A program made the position numbers and the translations under genes. The notes under the pieces are model-generated. The model ran no database searches. It was given only the letters and a program-made list of their open reading frames with translations, and had not been told where the DNA came from. This document shows positions 9,931 through 18,667 of a stretch of DNA of 50,506 nt, in pieces; the stretch's first letter is position 1; the number at the start of each line of letters is the position of its first letter. The DNA comes from Bacteroidota bacterium (GTDB taxonomy: Bacteria > Bacteroidota > Bacteroidia > JABEUT01), in NCBI GenBank assembly GCA_013285655.1, contig JABDHI010000015.1:1-50506 (forward strand), written 5' to 3'.

Positions 9931-10479
9931 ATGAATTTAAGTGAAATTATAGCAGTAGCAGGTCAGCCTGGCCTTTTTAAAACAATAGCGCAATCGAAGA
10001 ACAGCGTTATTGTAGAATCGTTAGTAGATAAAAAACGTATGCCGGTTTATGCCACCCAACGTGTACATACATTAGAGGCTATCAGTGTTTATTGTACCGA
10101 TAAGGATATGCCTTTGGGAGAAGTATTTAAGAAGATAAGCGAAAAGGAAAAGAAAGGCGCAACCCCGGTTGACCATAAAGCTGCTGAACCTGATATGTTA
10201 AAGTATTTTGGCGAAGTATTACCTGAGTTCGACAAAGATCGCGTACATATTTCTGACGTGCGTAAGCTTATACAGTGGTACAACATTTTGCAAAAGGCAG
10301 ACATGTTGAACTTTGACGAAGCTAAGACTGAAGAAGGCGAAGAAACAAAATCAGCAGTACATGCTGATAATATGAAAGCTAAACCTACACACGCAAAGAC
10401 TCAAAGAGCAACGGGTAAACCTCGTACACAATCAGCTGCTGTGCAAAAGCAGACTGTACGTAAAACCGGTGCGGCTTAA
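9931..10479 (+). CDS. DUF5606 family protein
   Basis: A 182-residue protein. Residues 1-~130 match the Bacteroidota-specific DUF5606 pattern: MNLSEIIAVAGQPGLFKTIA, then SVIVESLVDKKRMPVYATQR, then a GEVFKKISEKE helix and a VRKLIQWYNILQKADML helix. The last ~50 residues are a low-complexity, Lys/Thr/Gln-rich basic tail. The biochemical role is unknown. The start at 9931 is supported by the promoter box at 9906 and by conservation of the MNL opening in the family. A bidirectional terminator follows. Confidence 0.83.
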   Translation: MNLSEIIAVAGQPGLFKTIAQSKNSVIVESLVDKKRMPVYATQRVHTLEAISVYCTDKDMPLGEVFKKISEKEKKGATPVDHKAAEPDMLKYFGEVLPEFDKDRVHISDVRKLIQWYNILQKADMLNFDEAKTEEGEETKSAVHADNMKAKPTHAKTQRATGKPRTQSAAVQKQTVRKTGAA

Positions 10480-10530
10480 GAACCGGCCTACCCCTCTATC
10501 CCTTAAAGGGGAAGATGTATATAGATTTGA

Positions 10531-10560
10531 AAATGCCTCCTTCGGGAGGCATTTTTGTTT
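10531..10560. terminator. Bidirectional rho-independent terminator
   Basis: A perfect stem (AAATGCCTCC-TTC-GGGAGGCATTT) is followed by T-rich sequence on + and preceded by A-rich sequence, so it can work in both directions. It lies between the convergent DUF5606 gene (+) and the secreted-protein gene (-). Confidence 0.85.
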
Positions 10561-10572
10561 TGGCAGGTAGCT

Positions 10573-12012
10573 TTATTCTATTATCAATTTCCCACTCGTA
10601 ATATATTCGCCTTGTTCTGAGGCAATGCGATATAAATAAATACCGGAGGGTTGTTGACTTAAATTAAGCAGAATAGTATTAGCACCCTTTTGCATAGGCG
10701 CAGAATAAATATTCTCTCCAAGTACATTATATACTTCTAAAGAAGCATTTTCACTTGTTAATTTCATTTGAAGTGTAAATATGCCATTCGATGGGTTAGG
10801 AAATATCCTGGCTTCTGATTTTGAGTTGATAGTGTTTATTCCATTGGGAGCAGAATTGAATTCAACGATATGGTTATATGATGCGGATTGAGGATTACGC
10901 CCTTTTGATATAACCGGGGCAGCTGATGTGAAATCACCGGCAATATATAATACACTACCATTTGCCACCATAGACTGAACATGATTATTTAATGTGATTA
11001 CCGAATCCCATGTAGAACCATTCCACGCAGCTATGTAGCCTACACGTAATCCTCCCGCAGTGTCAAACGCTCCCCCTGCATATATATCTGAATTATAGTT
11101 GGCCATACAATAAACAGAATTATTAACACCAGAGCCCATTGTGGTCCATTGCAGTTGAGGCGGCGAGGTAAGGTTTACATACCCTATATATTGTTTCTTT
11201 CCGCCAGAAGTAAAGTAACCATTCCCTGCTACCATTAAGTTTGTACCATAGTTTGCAAAAGCCAAAATTCCATTAGAATCTAAAACAGTTTGATCGGCAT
11301 CAGTAAACCATTGGGTAAGATCGAACTGAACAAACCCTGCATATTTAAGATATGGCCCACTGCCGGCGTTTGAAAAAATCCCTCCAATATCAATATCCTG
11401 GTAATAATCTGAAATTAAGGCGTGAACCGTATTATCGGGTACAGTGTGAATATATGAATTATCAAACTTTGTTCTGCGGATGGAATCTAGTTTTATACCA
11501 TTCCATAAGGCAAGATATTTCAATGATAATTTTGCGGAGGAGGTGAATGCTCCACCTATCATTAATAATGAAGGCCCGGAGGTCTGTAATGAGTCATACG
11601 TAATCATAGAATAAACATTCCCGTTTAACCCTCTGCTAACACTATCCCATTTTGTCCCGTTCCACATAGCCAGATGATTAACACTAACCTTACCTGATTT
11701 TGTAAATGCTCCTCCGGCATAGAGATTTCCTTTATATACACATAATGAAAATACAGTATCATTCAAACCTGTGCTAAGGCTATCCCAGCTTGTTCCATTC
11801 CACTCTGCTATGCAGTTTGCTGCTACACCGCCAGCAGTTGTAAACGAACCACCTGCATAGAGGTTGCCATTATACATTGTTAGCGCACGTACGGTGCCAT
11901 TAAGCCCGGTCCCGAGCGATGTAATGGTTTGACATTTGGTTTTTTCTGTGAACAAAAGGGATACTGTTACTATAATGAATAGATACAGTAGATTGGCAAT
12001 TCTTTTTTTCAT
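10573..12012 (-). CDS. Secreted type IX cargo protein with propeller-like repeats
   Basis: A 479-residue protein with an N-terminal signal peptide (MKKRIANLLYLFIIVTVSLL). It contains repeats of about 45-50 residues of the form GNLYAGGSFTTAGG ... AEWNGTSWDSL, which suggest a beta-propeller. The ~75-residue C-terminal tail is a type A sorting domain (IFPNPSNGIFTLQM, VYNVLGENIY, GIYLYRI ... GKLIIE). Family knowledge predicts export by the type IX system and surface attachment or release. The ligand is unknown. Its upstream region contains a TATATTTG promoter box and the long non-coding element at 12109-12483. Confidence 0.88.
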   Translation of the reverse strand: MKKRIANLLYLFIIVTVSLLFTEKTKCQTITSLGTGLNGTVRALTMYNGNLYAGGSFTTAGGVAANCIAEWNGTSWDSLSTGLNDTVFSLCVYKGNLYAGGAFTKSGKVSVNHLAMWNGTKWDSVSRGLNGNVYSMITYDSLQTSGPSLLMIGGAFTSSAKLSLKYLALWNGIKLDSIRRTKFDNSYIHTVPDNTVHALISDYYQDIDIGGIFSNAGSGPYLKYAGFVQFDLTQWFTDADQTVLDSNGILAFANYGTNLMVAGNGYFTSGGKKQYIGYVNLTSPPQLQWTTMGSGVNNSVYCMANYNSDIYAGGAFDTAGGLRVGYIAAWNGSTWDSVITLNNHVQSMVANGSVLYIAGDFTSAAPVISKGRNPQSASYNHIVEFNSAPNGINTINSKSEARIFPNPSNGIFTLQMKLTSENASLEVYNVLGENIYSAPMQKGANTILLNLSQQPSGIYLYRIASEQGEYITSGKLIIE

Positions 12013-12088
12013 GATTGTGGGATGAGTGATGAGGAGTTTAATGGTATAATGTATTTAGAAATAAAAACTAAACACACGTTTATTATTT

Positions 12089-12096
12089 CAAATATA
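12089..12096 (-). promoter_or_regulatory. Bacteroidota -7 box (TATATTTG on -) for the secreted-protein gene
   Basis: A perfect TAnnTTTG on the minus strand, 76 nt before the ATG at 12012. It lies just past the gene-proximal end of the 375-bp element, whose TTTTCAACAACT terminus is 12 nt upstream. Confidence 0.5.
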
Positions 12097-12108
12097 GTGA
12101 AAAATATG

Positions 12109-12483
12109 AGTTGTTGAAAATGTATTTAATTAATAGGTTAGTATAGTAAACATAATAGGTAAATTTGTGTGGCTAAGTATAAAGCCTGAACTATAAATTA
12201 AGATGTTTTTATGTTCTGCAATTTTTGTCGCGAGGTAAGTGCTGATAATCAGCTTATCAAGAACCAATACGACAACTACGACACAAATTTCCCAAGCAGA
12301 ATATCGGTAAAGAGATTGAAAATCAATGAGTAGAGAAAGAATGAAAATGTATATACGACAGAAAACGACAAAAACCGACAAGTTTAAAATGGCAAAGTGG
12401 GGTTACAAAACAGCAATATTTTTCGAAATCATATTTTGGAAATCAACCAGTTGATGGGTGACAAAATGCAAATTTGTAACCCC
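12109..12483 (-). repeat. Non-coding element copy A (pairs with 47016-47393)
   Basis: Read on the minus strand, this ~375-bp stretch lines up block by block with 47016-47393 on plus: GGGGTT(T)ACA, AAAAATATT, TTTTGTAACCCC, a triple TGTCG array at exact 10-bp spacing, CATTGATTTTCAAT (14 of 14 identical), a 58-bp ungapped block from GTGTCG to GCGAC (12227-12284; 37 of 58 identical by hand count), and TTTTCAACAACT (12 of 12). It ends 97 bp upstream of the secreted-protein ATG. It does not look coding. Function unknown; regulatory leader or recombination site are both possible. Confidence 0.75.
12456..12483. other. Inverted-arm site within element A
   Basis: GGGTGACAAA, seven bases, then TTTGTAACCC: the arms are inverted copies matching at 9 of 10 positions. 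A further exact inverted copy of the right arm, GGGGTTACAAAA, lies at 12399-12410. The geometry resembles a tyrosine-recombinase core site, but it could equally be an operator. Confidence 0.4.
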
Positions 12484-12544
12484 ATTACAGCGGTTTTAGT
12501 TCTTTGAAAATTAGAGGAGATTTCTCATTTTGTTCTTTCTCGTT

Positions 12545-12622
12545 AGGGATAGCAGCGGAAAGCCCGGAGTGAAGCGAGGACTTGCAGCGTATAGCCCGAC
12601 CCGAGGTACGAGGGGAACGCCC
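12545..12622. repeat. GC-rich two-unit intergenic element
   Basis: Two imperfect tandem units begin GCAGCGGAAAGCCCG (12552) and GCAGCGTATAGCCCG (12584), each followed by a GAAG/GAGG plus CGAGG segment. The block is much richer in GC than its surroundings. I recognise this kind of sequence as recurrent between genes in Bacteroidota, but cannot name a family. It lies 16 bp downstream of the aminotransferase stop. It may be a REP-type repeat or a structured RNA. Confidence 0.5.
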
Positions 12623-12637
12623 AAAAGATAATGATTG

Positions 12638-13777
12638 TTACTTCAAAAACTCCAAAACCGAAGCCACTATGTGGCTCTGTACTTCTTCGGTAAGCTCAGT
12701 ATGGATAGGCAACGAGATAACCGATGCACAAAGGTGTTCAGTTATGGGGAAAGCTCCTTCTTTGTAACGTGGGTCGCGGTAAGCCTTTTGTAAGTGTAGC
12801 GGCACAGGATAATACACCATCGCAGGAATCTCCTTGGTAGCTAAATGTTCTTTTAGTTTATTCCTGTCAGCACCTTTTAACACCAATGTATATTGGTGGA
12901 ATACGTGAGTAGAGCTCTTATCGCGTGCAGGTATTTGTATTTTAGGGTGATTAGCAAATGCCTTATCATAAAATGCAGCAGCCTTTTGACGTGCAGCGGC
13001 ATACTCATCAAGGTGACGTAATTTTATACGAAGGATAGCAGCTTGTATGCTATCCAGGCGAGAGTTAACACCTACCACATCGTGATAATATTGTACGGAT
13101 TGGCCATGGTTAGCTATCATACGCATCTTCTTAGCCAACTCATCATCGTTGGTAAACATTGCACCGCCATCGCCATAACAACCCAGGTTTTTAGATGGGA
13201 AGAATGAAGTACAACCGATTTGGCCTATTGTTCCTGCCTTTACCTTTTTACCATCAGGGTAGGTATAGTCGGCACCAATGGCTTGTGCAGTATCTTCAAT
13301 AACAAATAACTTATGTTCAGCAGAAAGTTTCATCAGCGCATCCATTTCAGCACACTGGCCAAACAGGTGAACAGGAACAATGGCTTTAGTTTTAGGGGTA
13401 ATGGCCTTCTTTACTTCTTCAATATTCAGCGTAAAGGTGCCGGGGTAAACATCAACCAGTACCGGCTTAAGCCCAAGCAATGCAATAACTTCGGCAGTAG
13501 CAACGTAAGTAAAATCGGCAGTAATAACTTCATCGCCCGGTTTCAGGTCGAGGGCCATCATAGCTATTTGCAAAGCATCAGTGCCGTTAGCGCAAGGTAT
13601 TACATGCTTAACGCCAAGATACTTTTCAAGGTCGGCTTGAAAAGCTTTTACTTCAGGCCCGTTAATAAATGCAGCAGAACGTACTACATCAATAATGGCT
13701 TTATCTATTTCTTGTTGTATCTTTTCGTATTGGCCAACCAGGTCGACCATTTGTATCTTTTTTACGGCTGTTTGCAT
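12638..13777 (-). CDS. DegT/DnrJ/EryC1/StrS-type PLP aminotransferase
   Basis: A 379-residue sugar aminotransferase-type enzyme. Visible features are MVDLVGQYEKIQQEID at the start, the substrate/PLP loop PCANGTDALQIAM, PVHLFGQCAEMDAL with FVIEDTAQAIGADY (PLP-contacting Asp), and the Schiff-base Lys in SFFPSKNLGCYGDGGA (~residue 185). Such enzymes transaminate keto-sugars attached to nucleotides for LPS, capsule or glycoprotein glycans. I use the ATG at 13777: a TACATTCG promoter-like box sits 17 nt before it, and the 20 extra upstream residues look unlike the family. It is monocistronic here, so the exact sugar is unknown. Confidence 0.9.
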   Translation of the reverse strand: MQTAVKKIQMVDLVGQYEKIQQEIDKAIIDVVRSAAFINGPEVKAFQADLEKYLGVKHVIPCANGTDALQIAMMALDLKPGDEVITADFTYVATAEVIALLGLKPVLVDVYPGTFTLNIEEVKKAITPKTKAIVPVHLFGQCAEMDALMKLSAEHKLFVIEDTAQAIGADYTYPDGKKVKAGTIGQIGCTSFFPSKNLGCYGDGGAMFTNDDELAKKMRMIANHGQSVQYYHDVVGVNSRLDSIQAAILRIKLRHLDEYAAARQKAAAFYDKAFANHPKIQIPARDKSSTHVFHQYTLVLKGADRNKLKEHLATKEIPAMVYYPVPLHLQKAYRDPRYKEGAFPITEHLCASVISLPIHTELTEEVQSHIVASVLEFLK

Positions 13778-13793
13778 AAGCTTAAAATTTATG

Positions 13794-13801
13794 CGAATGT
13801 A
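13794..13801 (-). promoter_or_regulatory. -7 promoter-like box (TACATTCG on -)
   Basis: One mismatch to TAnnTTTG, 16 nt from the aminotransferase ATG at 13777. It overlaps the alternative longer frame, which supports the shorter start. Confidence 0.35.
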
Positions 13802-13890
13802 GGCATTTTTGCTATTGGCAGCAGTGCTTAGCGCCAATTTTAGAGTGCACCTGAAAAATTAGTAACTTGCATCACTTAAATCCATTTCTT

Positions 13891-14850
13891 ATGACAAATA
13901 TTGTTGGAATTGTAGCGGTTGTTTTTGTTATCCTGTTTGTTTTCTCAGGTTTTGTAACTGTGCAGCAGGGCTATATAGCGGTAATTACCGTTTTTGGTAA
14001 ATACAAAAGAATACTTACTCCGGGTCTTAATTTTAAGATTCCTTTTATTGAATCTATCTACCGCCGTATCAGTATTCAAAACAACTCTGTTGAATTGGAG
14101 TTTCAGGCGATTACACAAGACCAGGCGAATGTCAACTTTAAAGCTATGTTACTTTTTGCAGTAATGGATCAACAAGAGGCAACAATATTAAATGTGGCCT
14201 TTAAGTTTATAGATAACAAGAACCTGATGCAAGCACTTATACGGACTATTGAAGGTGCCATTAGAAGTTATGTTGCTAATTTAAAACAGGCAGAGATATT
14301 AGGCTTGCGTGGCGAAATAGTGGTGCATGTAAAAGAACAGTTGGACCCAACCCTTGCTGGCTGGGGTTACCATTTAATAGATATGCAGTTGAATGATATT
14401 GCTTTTGACGATGCCATTATGAAATCGATGGCAAAGGTTGTTGCTGCGAATAACTTAAAGCAAGCTGCCGAAAACGAAGGACAAGCATTACTGATAACTA
14501 AGACCAAAGCAGCTGAAGCAGAAGGTAACGCTATACGTATTACTGCTGAAGCTGAGCGTTTGGCTGCACAGTTACGCGGACAGGGTGTGGCATTATTCAG
14601 AGAAGAAGTTGCAAAAGGTATTTTGGCAGCTGCTAAAGAAATGCAGAGTATTGACGCTGATATGTCTGTTATCATGTTTTCCATGTGGACTGAGGCTATC
14701 AAGAATTTTGCCGAAGCCGGTAAGGGTAACGTTATATTCCTGGATGGTTCATCGGACGGTATGCAACGTACTATGCAACAGTTAATGGCATTCTCAAATA
14801 AAAGCCTGTTTAGTCAGGCTGCGGAACAAAGTACTGGAGATAAAAAATAG
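13891..14850 (+). CDS. SPFH/Band 7 (stomatin/prohibitin-like) membrane protein
   Basis: A 319-residue protein. Residues ~4-24 form one N-terminal membrane anchor (GIVAVVFVILFVFSGFVTV). A Band 7 domain follows (QQGYIAVITVFGKYKRILTPGLNFKIP, with a conserved central NLKQAEILGLRGEI region), then a long Ala/Glu-rich coiled coil (AAENEGQALLITKTKAAEAEG) as in flotillin/stomatin homologues. The family organises membrane microdomains or regulates membrane proteases; the specific role here is unknown. A TTG at 13867 could extend the frame, but the ATG at 13891 directly precedes the anchor. The next gene starts 2 nt after its stop. Confidence 0.85.
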   Translation: MTNIVGIVAVVFVILFVFSGFVTVQQGYIAVITVFGKYKRILTPGLNFKIPFIESIYRRISIQNNSVELEFQAITQDQANVNFKAMLLFAVMDQQEATILNVAFKFIDNKNLMQALIRTIEGAIRSYVANLKQAEILGLRGEIVVHVKEQLDPTLAGWGYHLIDMQLNDIAFDDAIMKSMAKVVAANNLKQAAENEGQALLITKTKAAEAEGNAIRITAEAERLAAQLRGQGVALFREEVAKGILAAAKEMQSIDADMSVIMFSMWTEAIKNFAEAGKGNVIFLDGSSDGMQRTMQQLMAFSNKSLFSQAAEQSTGDKK

Positions 14851-14852
14851 AT

Positions 14853-15599
14853 ATGCGTAAGAGTATTTGTAGTTTAATACTTGTATTGTTTTTTAGTGGA
14901 ATTGCATCTGCACAGTTCAATGTAAAGGATTCTGTTGCAAAAGGTTTCCTTGTGGAAGCTTCGTATGCGGCGCAATTGCCCGGAGGCGATATGGCCAAAG
15001 AATTTGGTTGGAATTCAAACGTTCAGTTAGGTGTTTACTATAAAACCAAGCATAATTGGATATTTGGTGTTGAGGGTGCATTTATATTTGGTGATGTATT
15101 AAAGGAAACCGGCATATTTGATAGTATTGCCACCAGCGATCGTAACCTTATTGCTAATGACGGAAGCTACCCATCCGTAAGTTATTTTGAAAGAGGATAT
15201 GACATTCAGTTTTCAGTAGGGAAGTTGTTTACGTTCAATAAGCCAAACCCTAACTCTGGTATATTGGTTACAGTGGGCGGAGGATATATGAGGCATCATA
15301 TACGCATTCAGGCTCCCGGGGCACCACAGGTCGATAGCCTTTACGAACAAGGATATGATCGTCTTTCGGAAGGATTTTGTTTTACAGAATTTGTCGGGTA
15401 TCAATATTTGGGTACAAGGCGCATGGTTAACTTTTTTGCTGGCTTTGAATTTACTCAGGCGTTCACTCGGGGACTTCGCTACGATTTTGACCTGATGCAC
15501 ATGGATTCACAAAACAAACATGACCTGCTCAGCGGCTTCCGTATTGGTTGGATATTGCCTATCTACCAGCAGGAATCAACCAAGTTCTATACTTACTAA
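14853..15599 (+). CDS. Outer-membrane beta-barrel-like hypothetical protein
   Basis: A 248-residue protein with a clear signal peptide (MRKSICSLILVLFFSGIASA, cleavage before QF). The mature part alternates short hydrophobic/aromatic strands such as NVQLGVYYKTKHNWIFGVEG, ILVTVGGGYMRHHI and RMVNFFAGFEF, as expected for an outer-membrane barrel of 8-10 strands. I do not recognise a named family. It starts 2 nt after the SPFH gene, so the two are co-transcribed. Its stop is separated by only 4 bp from the stop of the convergent VPS10-like gene. Confidence 0.65.
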   Translation: MRKSICSLILVLFFSGIASAQFNVKDSVAKGFLVEASYAAQLPGGDMAKEFGWNSNVQLGVYYKTKHNWIFGVEGAFIFGDVLKETGIFDSIATSDRNLIANDGSYPSVSYFERGYDIQFSVGKLFTFNKPNPNSGILVTVGGGYMRHHIRIQAPGAPQVDSLYEQGYDRLSEGFCFTEFVGYQYLGTRRMVNFFAGFEFTQAFTRGLRYDFDLMHMDSQNKHDLLSGFRIGWILPIYQQESTKFYTY

Positions 15600-15603
15600 T
15601 AAT

Positions 15604-18558
15604 TTATTTCCCGGGTTCTTCCTGTTCTCTCTGTGGCTTTTCGGCAGGCTTAACAGTAAAGCTGGTTTTAGTGCTTGCACCTTTGGCAGTTGTAATAATT
15701 AGCTCGTACTTGCCCGGCCTTAAATAATACTTCTTGTTATCGCCTGCTTCAAGTTTCTTTTCATCCGCATTCAGTTCTTTGTTATTATTTAAAATAGTTT
15801 GGTACTGAGTTTTGTAAGTAGAATCAATACTCAAATCGTAGTTGGTAAAATTCAACCCGGCTTTAGATGTATCAGTAAAGGTCTTTAATACAGTACTGTT
15901 ATCGCCACTTGTTTTAATAGTGATAGTAGTGTTGCCTTTATCTTTTACAAAATATGCAAAGGTTGTTTTGCCTTCAACGGTATCTCCCCACGATACAGGT
16001 ATTTTGCCCCACGATGCTTTGTACTTAATAGGTTTGCTTTTGAATACAAATACATTCTTGCTAAGAATGCTATCGGTTAATTGTTGCAATTCTTCTACAT
16101 GAGCAATGTAAATTGAACGACCATGCGTACCAACTATAAGATCATTGTCGCGCGGATGCACAATAAGATCATGAACCGATACAGCAGGCATGCCACCTTC
16201 CATACGCATAAATGATTTACCGCGAGTAAGCGAAACATATAAACCATTATCAGTGCCCACATATACAATGTTCTTATTCTTTGGATCTTCTTTAACCACG
16301 TTCACAATTTCACCCATAGGTAGATCGGTTCCAATTTGTTCCCAGGTCTTACCATAGTTCTTTGACATATATATATAAGGCGTAAAGTCATCATTGAAAT
16401 AACCACTCAATGAAATGTAAACGGTTGCAGTATCAAAGTTAGAAGCTGATACACGAGTTACTTTCAGACTCTGTGGAAGGTTGTCAGATATCTTCTTCCA
16501 GTTGTAGCCATCATCTTGCGAAACATAAATGAGTCCATCATCTGTGCCGATATAAAGCAAACCAAATTTCAAAGGAGATTCATTAATGGTTGTAATTGTG
16601 CCGTAAGGTATGTTTCCTTTCTTACCACCTTTAGTCAGGTCAGGGGTAAGGGTTTTAAAGTCATCTCCTTTGTTCATAGCACGGTGGAACTTATCAGAAC
16701 CCATATATAATATATCTTGGTTGTGTTTTGATAACCAGATGGGTGTTTCCCAATTAAAACGTAATGGCCTTTCGCCAAGTTTATGTTTAGGCTGAATGAA
16801 TTTAGTATCGCCTGTATTTTTGTTTACACGATAGTAATAACCAAACTGGAAACCTGTATAACAAGTAGCGTTATCGCGGGTATCAACCATTACCTGCATG
16901 CCATCGCCACCCATAATACGTTTGAATGGATACTGTCCTTCCTGATACCATTCCATATTATCCTGGTTGGTTGATGGGCCGCACCATACGCCGTTATCTT
17001 GCAATCCACCATAAACGTTGTACGGTTTCTCCATATCCACATTTACAGAATAGAATTGGCCAACAGCAGGTGTATTAGCCTTGAAGTATGTTTTCCCATC
17101 GTCATAACTAATATTTATACCACCGTCGCATCCTACTATCATGTGTCCATCGTAATTAGGGTCTAGCCACAAGGCATGAAAGTCTCCGTGAGTATTACCT
17201 GCGTCGGCTGATCTCCATGTTTTTCCTCCATCAATCGATTTTACAATAGGTACGCCAACAATAAATATCTTATCAGGATTAACCGGTGATACACGTATTT
17301 GACCGAAATAGTAACCATACGTGTTTACAACCTCATCCAGATAACCTTCATGTGTGCGTTTCCATGTCTTTCCTGCGTCATCGGAACGGTATACTTCAGC
17401 GCCCTTAACATTGGTCTGGCTAATAGCTGTTTCTGCATCTTCTAAATATTCAACTAGGCTCGATGGTTTTATACTATCTGACTTTACCATTCTTATAATG
17501 CGTTCACCCGTGTACTCTTCTTCAAAATCATTATCATGTAGGAACTTATCTACAATAGAATCAGTCAACTTTAAGAATGCTTCTTTGGTCATGGTACGCA
17601 ATGTATCGACTGTTAAGCCGCTTTTCTTTTTCTTAATGCCTCTGTCGTCCTGGTTGTCTAATACTGCGTAAACAATGTTTGGGTTCTTAGGGTAGATAGC
17701 TAATCCGATTCTGCCAACTCCATTCCCGGTAGGGAAGCCGCTTTCTTTCGTTGTTATAAGGCTCCAGGTGTTTCCGCCATCAGTACTTTTGTAAATACCG
17801 CTGGTTGAACCACTTGCCTCAAAATTCCATGCCCTACGGGTGCGGTACCACATGGCTGTATAGAGAATTTTAGGGTTGGTTGGGTCCATTGTTAAATCAA
17901 TAGCTCCTGTATTATTATCAATATATAAGGTCTTTTTCCAAGTGGCTCCGCCATCGGTAGTTTTGTATACGCCACGGTCTTCATTAGGTGTATATAAATG
18001 ACCAAGCACTGCCACATCGACTGTATTAGGATCGTTCGGGTCAATAACAATTCTGCCAATGTGTTGAGATTCGCCTAAGCCTTTGTATTGCCATGTTTTG
18101 CCTTTATCTGAGCTTTTAAAAATACCAACACCGGCATACGATGAGCGACTCGAATTGTTCTCGCCAGTCCCAACCCAAATAGTTTCTCCATGATTCCAGT
18201 CTACGGCAATATCACCGATCGTCATAACTACCTGGTTATCGAATATCGGAGTAAAAGTTTGTCCGTTGTTATAGGTTACCCATAACCCTCCGGAAGCATA
18301 TGCTACATAAAAGTGTGTTGGGTCGGTTGGTGATACATCAACATCTACTACACGTCCGCTCATTACCGATGGTCCAACATTACGGAATTTAATGTTCGAT
18401 ACCAGCGAGTTCTCTTCAAGCTTCTTACGTTCGTCCAATCCCGAAAGCCTTTTAGCGGAAGGAGTAGGGGAGGGGGTAGTTTCTTTTTGAGCAATTGCAA
18501 AGAATGGCAAAAGAAGAAGAAATAATACTTTTAAAGTATCGGCGTAGGTTTTGGACAT
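15604..18558 (-). CDS. Secreted VPS10/sortilin-type BNR-repeat protein
   Basis: A 984-residue protein with a signal peptide (hydrophobic residues 10-23, VLFLLLLPFFAIAQ). It carries many Asp-box motifs of the S-x-D-x-G-x-T-W type (SSDKGKTW, TTDGGATW, STDGGNTW, SDDAGKTW, SIDGGKTW, SKNYGKTW), building two seven-bladed propellers as in sortilin-like 'glycosyl hydrolase' proteins. The last ~100 residues form an Ig-like domain (YLRPGKYELIITTAKGAST) and there is no type IX tail. It is annotated in many Bacteroidota as a glycosyl hydrolase, but catalytic residues are not evident, so enzymatic activity is uncertain. Confidence 0.85.
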   Translation of the reverse strand: MSKTYADTLKVLFLLLLPFFAIAQKETTPSPTPSAKRLSGLDERKKLEENSLVSNIKFRNVGPSVMSGRVVDVDVSPTDPTHFYVAYASGGLWVTYNNGQTFTPIFDNQVVMTIGDIAVDWNHGETIWVGTGENNSSRSSYAGVGIFKSSDKGKTWQYKGLGESQHIGRIVIDPNDPNTVDVAVLGHLYTPNEDRGVYKTTDGGATWKKTLYIDNNTGAIDLTMDPTNPKILYTAMWYRTRRAWNFEASGSTSGIYKSTDGGNTWSLITTKESGFPTGNGVGRIGLAIYPKNPNIVYAVLDNQDDRGIKKKKSGLTVDTLRTMTKEAFLKLTDSIVDKFLHDNDFEEEYTGERIIRMVKSDSIKPSSLVEYLEDAETAISQTNVKGAEVYRSDDAGKTWKRTHEGYLDEVVNTYGYYFGQIRVSPVNPDKIFIVGVPIVKSIDGGKTWRSADAGNTHGDFHALWLDPNYDGHMIVGCDGGINISYDDGKTYFKANTPAVGQFYSVNVDMEKPYNVYGGLQDNGVWCGPSTNQDNMEWYQEGQYPFKRIMGGDGMQVMVDTRDNATCYTGFQFGYYYRVNKNTGDTKFIQPKHKLGERPLRFNWETPIWLSKHNQDILYMGSDKFHRAMNKGDDFKTLTPDLTKGGKKGNIPYGTITTINESPLKFGLLYIGTDDGLIYVSQDDGYNWKKISDNLPQSLKVTRVSASNFDTATVYISLSGYFNDDFTPYIYMSKNYGKTWEQIGTDLPMGEIVNVVKEDPKNKNIVYVGTDNGLYVSLTRGKSFMRMEGGMPAVSVHDLIVHPRDNDLIVGTHGRSIYIAHVEELQQLTDSILSKNVFVFKSKPIKYKASWGKIPVSWGDTVEGKTTFAYFVKDKGNTTITIKTSGDNSTVLKTFTDTSKAGLNFTNYDLSIDSTYKTQYQTILNNNKELNADEKKLEAGDNKKYYLRPGKYELIITTAKGASTKTSFTVKPAEKPQREQEEPGK

Positions 18559-18667
18559 AATGGTAATGATTTGCTTTCGAAAATAACGTTTTTATTCTAT
18601 TGAATAATGTGCGAATAGTATAAAGATTAAGAAACTATTTTTATTTTTACTCGAAAGAACGAATTGT

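Larger units (their letters stand above)
12013..12637. other. 625-bp intergenic region between two minus-strand genes
   Basis: From left to right it holds the promoter box of the secreted-protein gene (12089), the long element A (12109-12483), about 60 bp of AT-rich sequence and the GC-rich two-unit element (12545-12622). I see no gene: a 83-codon minus-strand frame at 12130-12381 follows the repeat and is not preserved in the other copy. Confidence 0.7.

Noticed and set aside
10573-12012. Repeated coding segments that could be mistaken for a repeat array or CRISPR
   Set aside because: The periodicity is about 140-150 bp, follows codons and encodes propeller blades; there are no short identical repeats with unique spacers.
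12130-12381. An 83-codon minus-strand frame inside element A
   Set aside because: It runs through the TGTCG array and shows low complexity (runs of Val/Ile). The homologous element B does not keep the frame, so it is probably not a gene.
13313-13831. A 172-codon plus-strand frame opposite the DegT aminotransferase
   Set aside because: The aminotransferase on the other strand has all family motifs; this frame has no recognisable feature.
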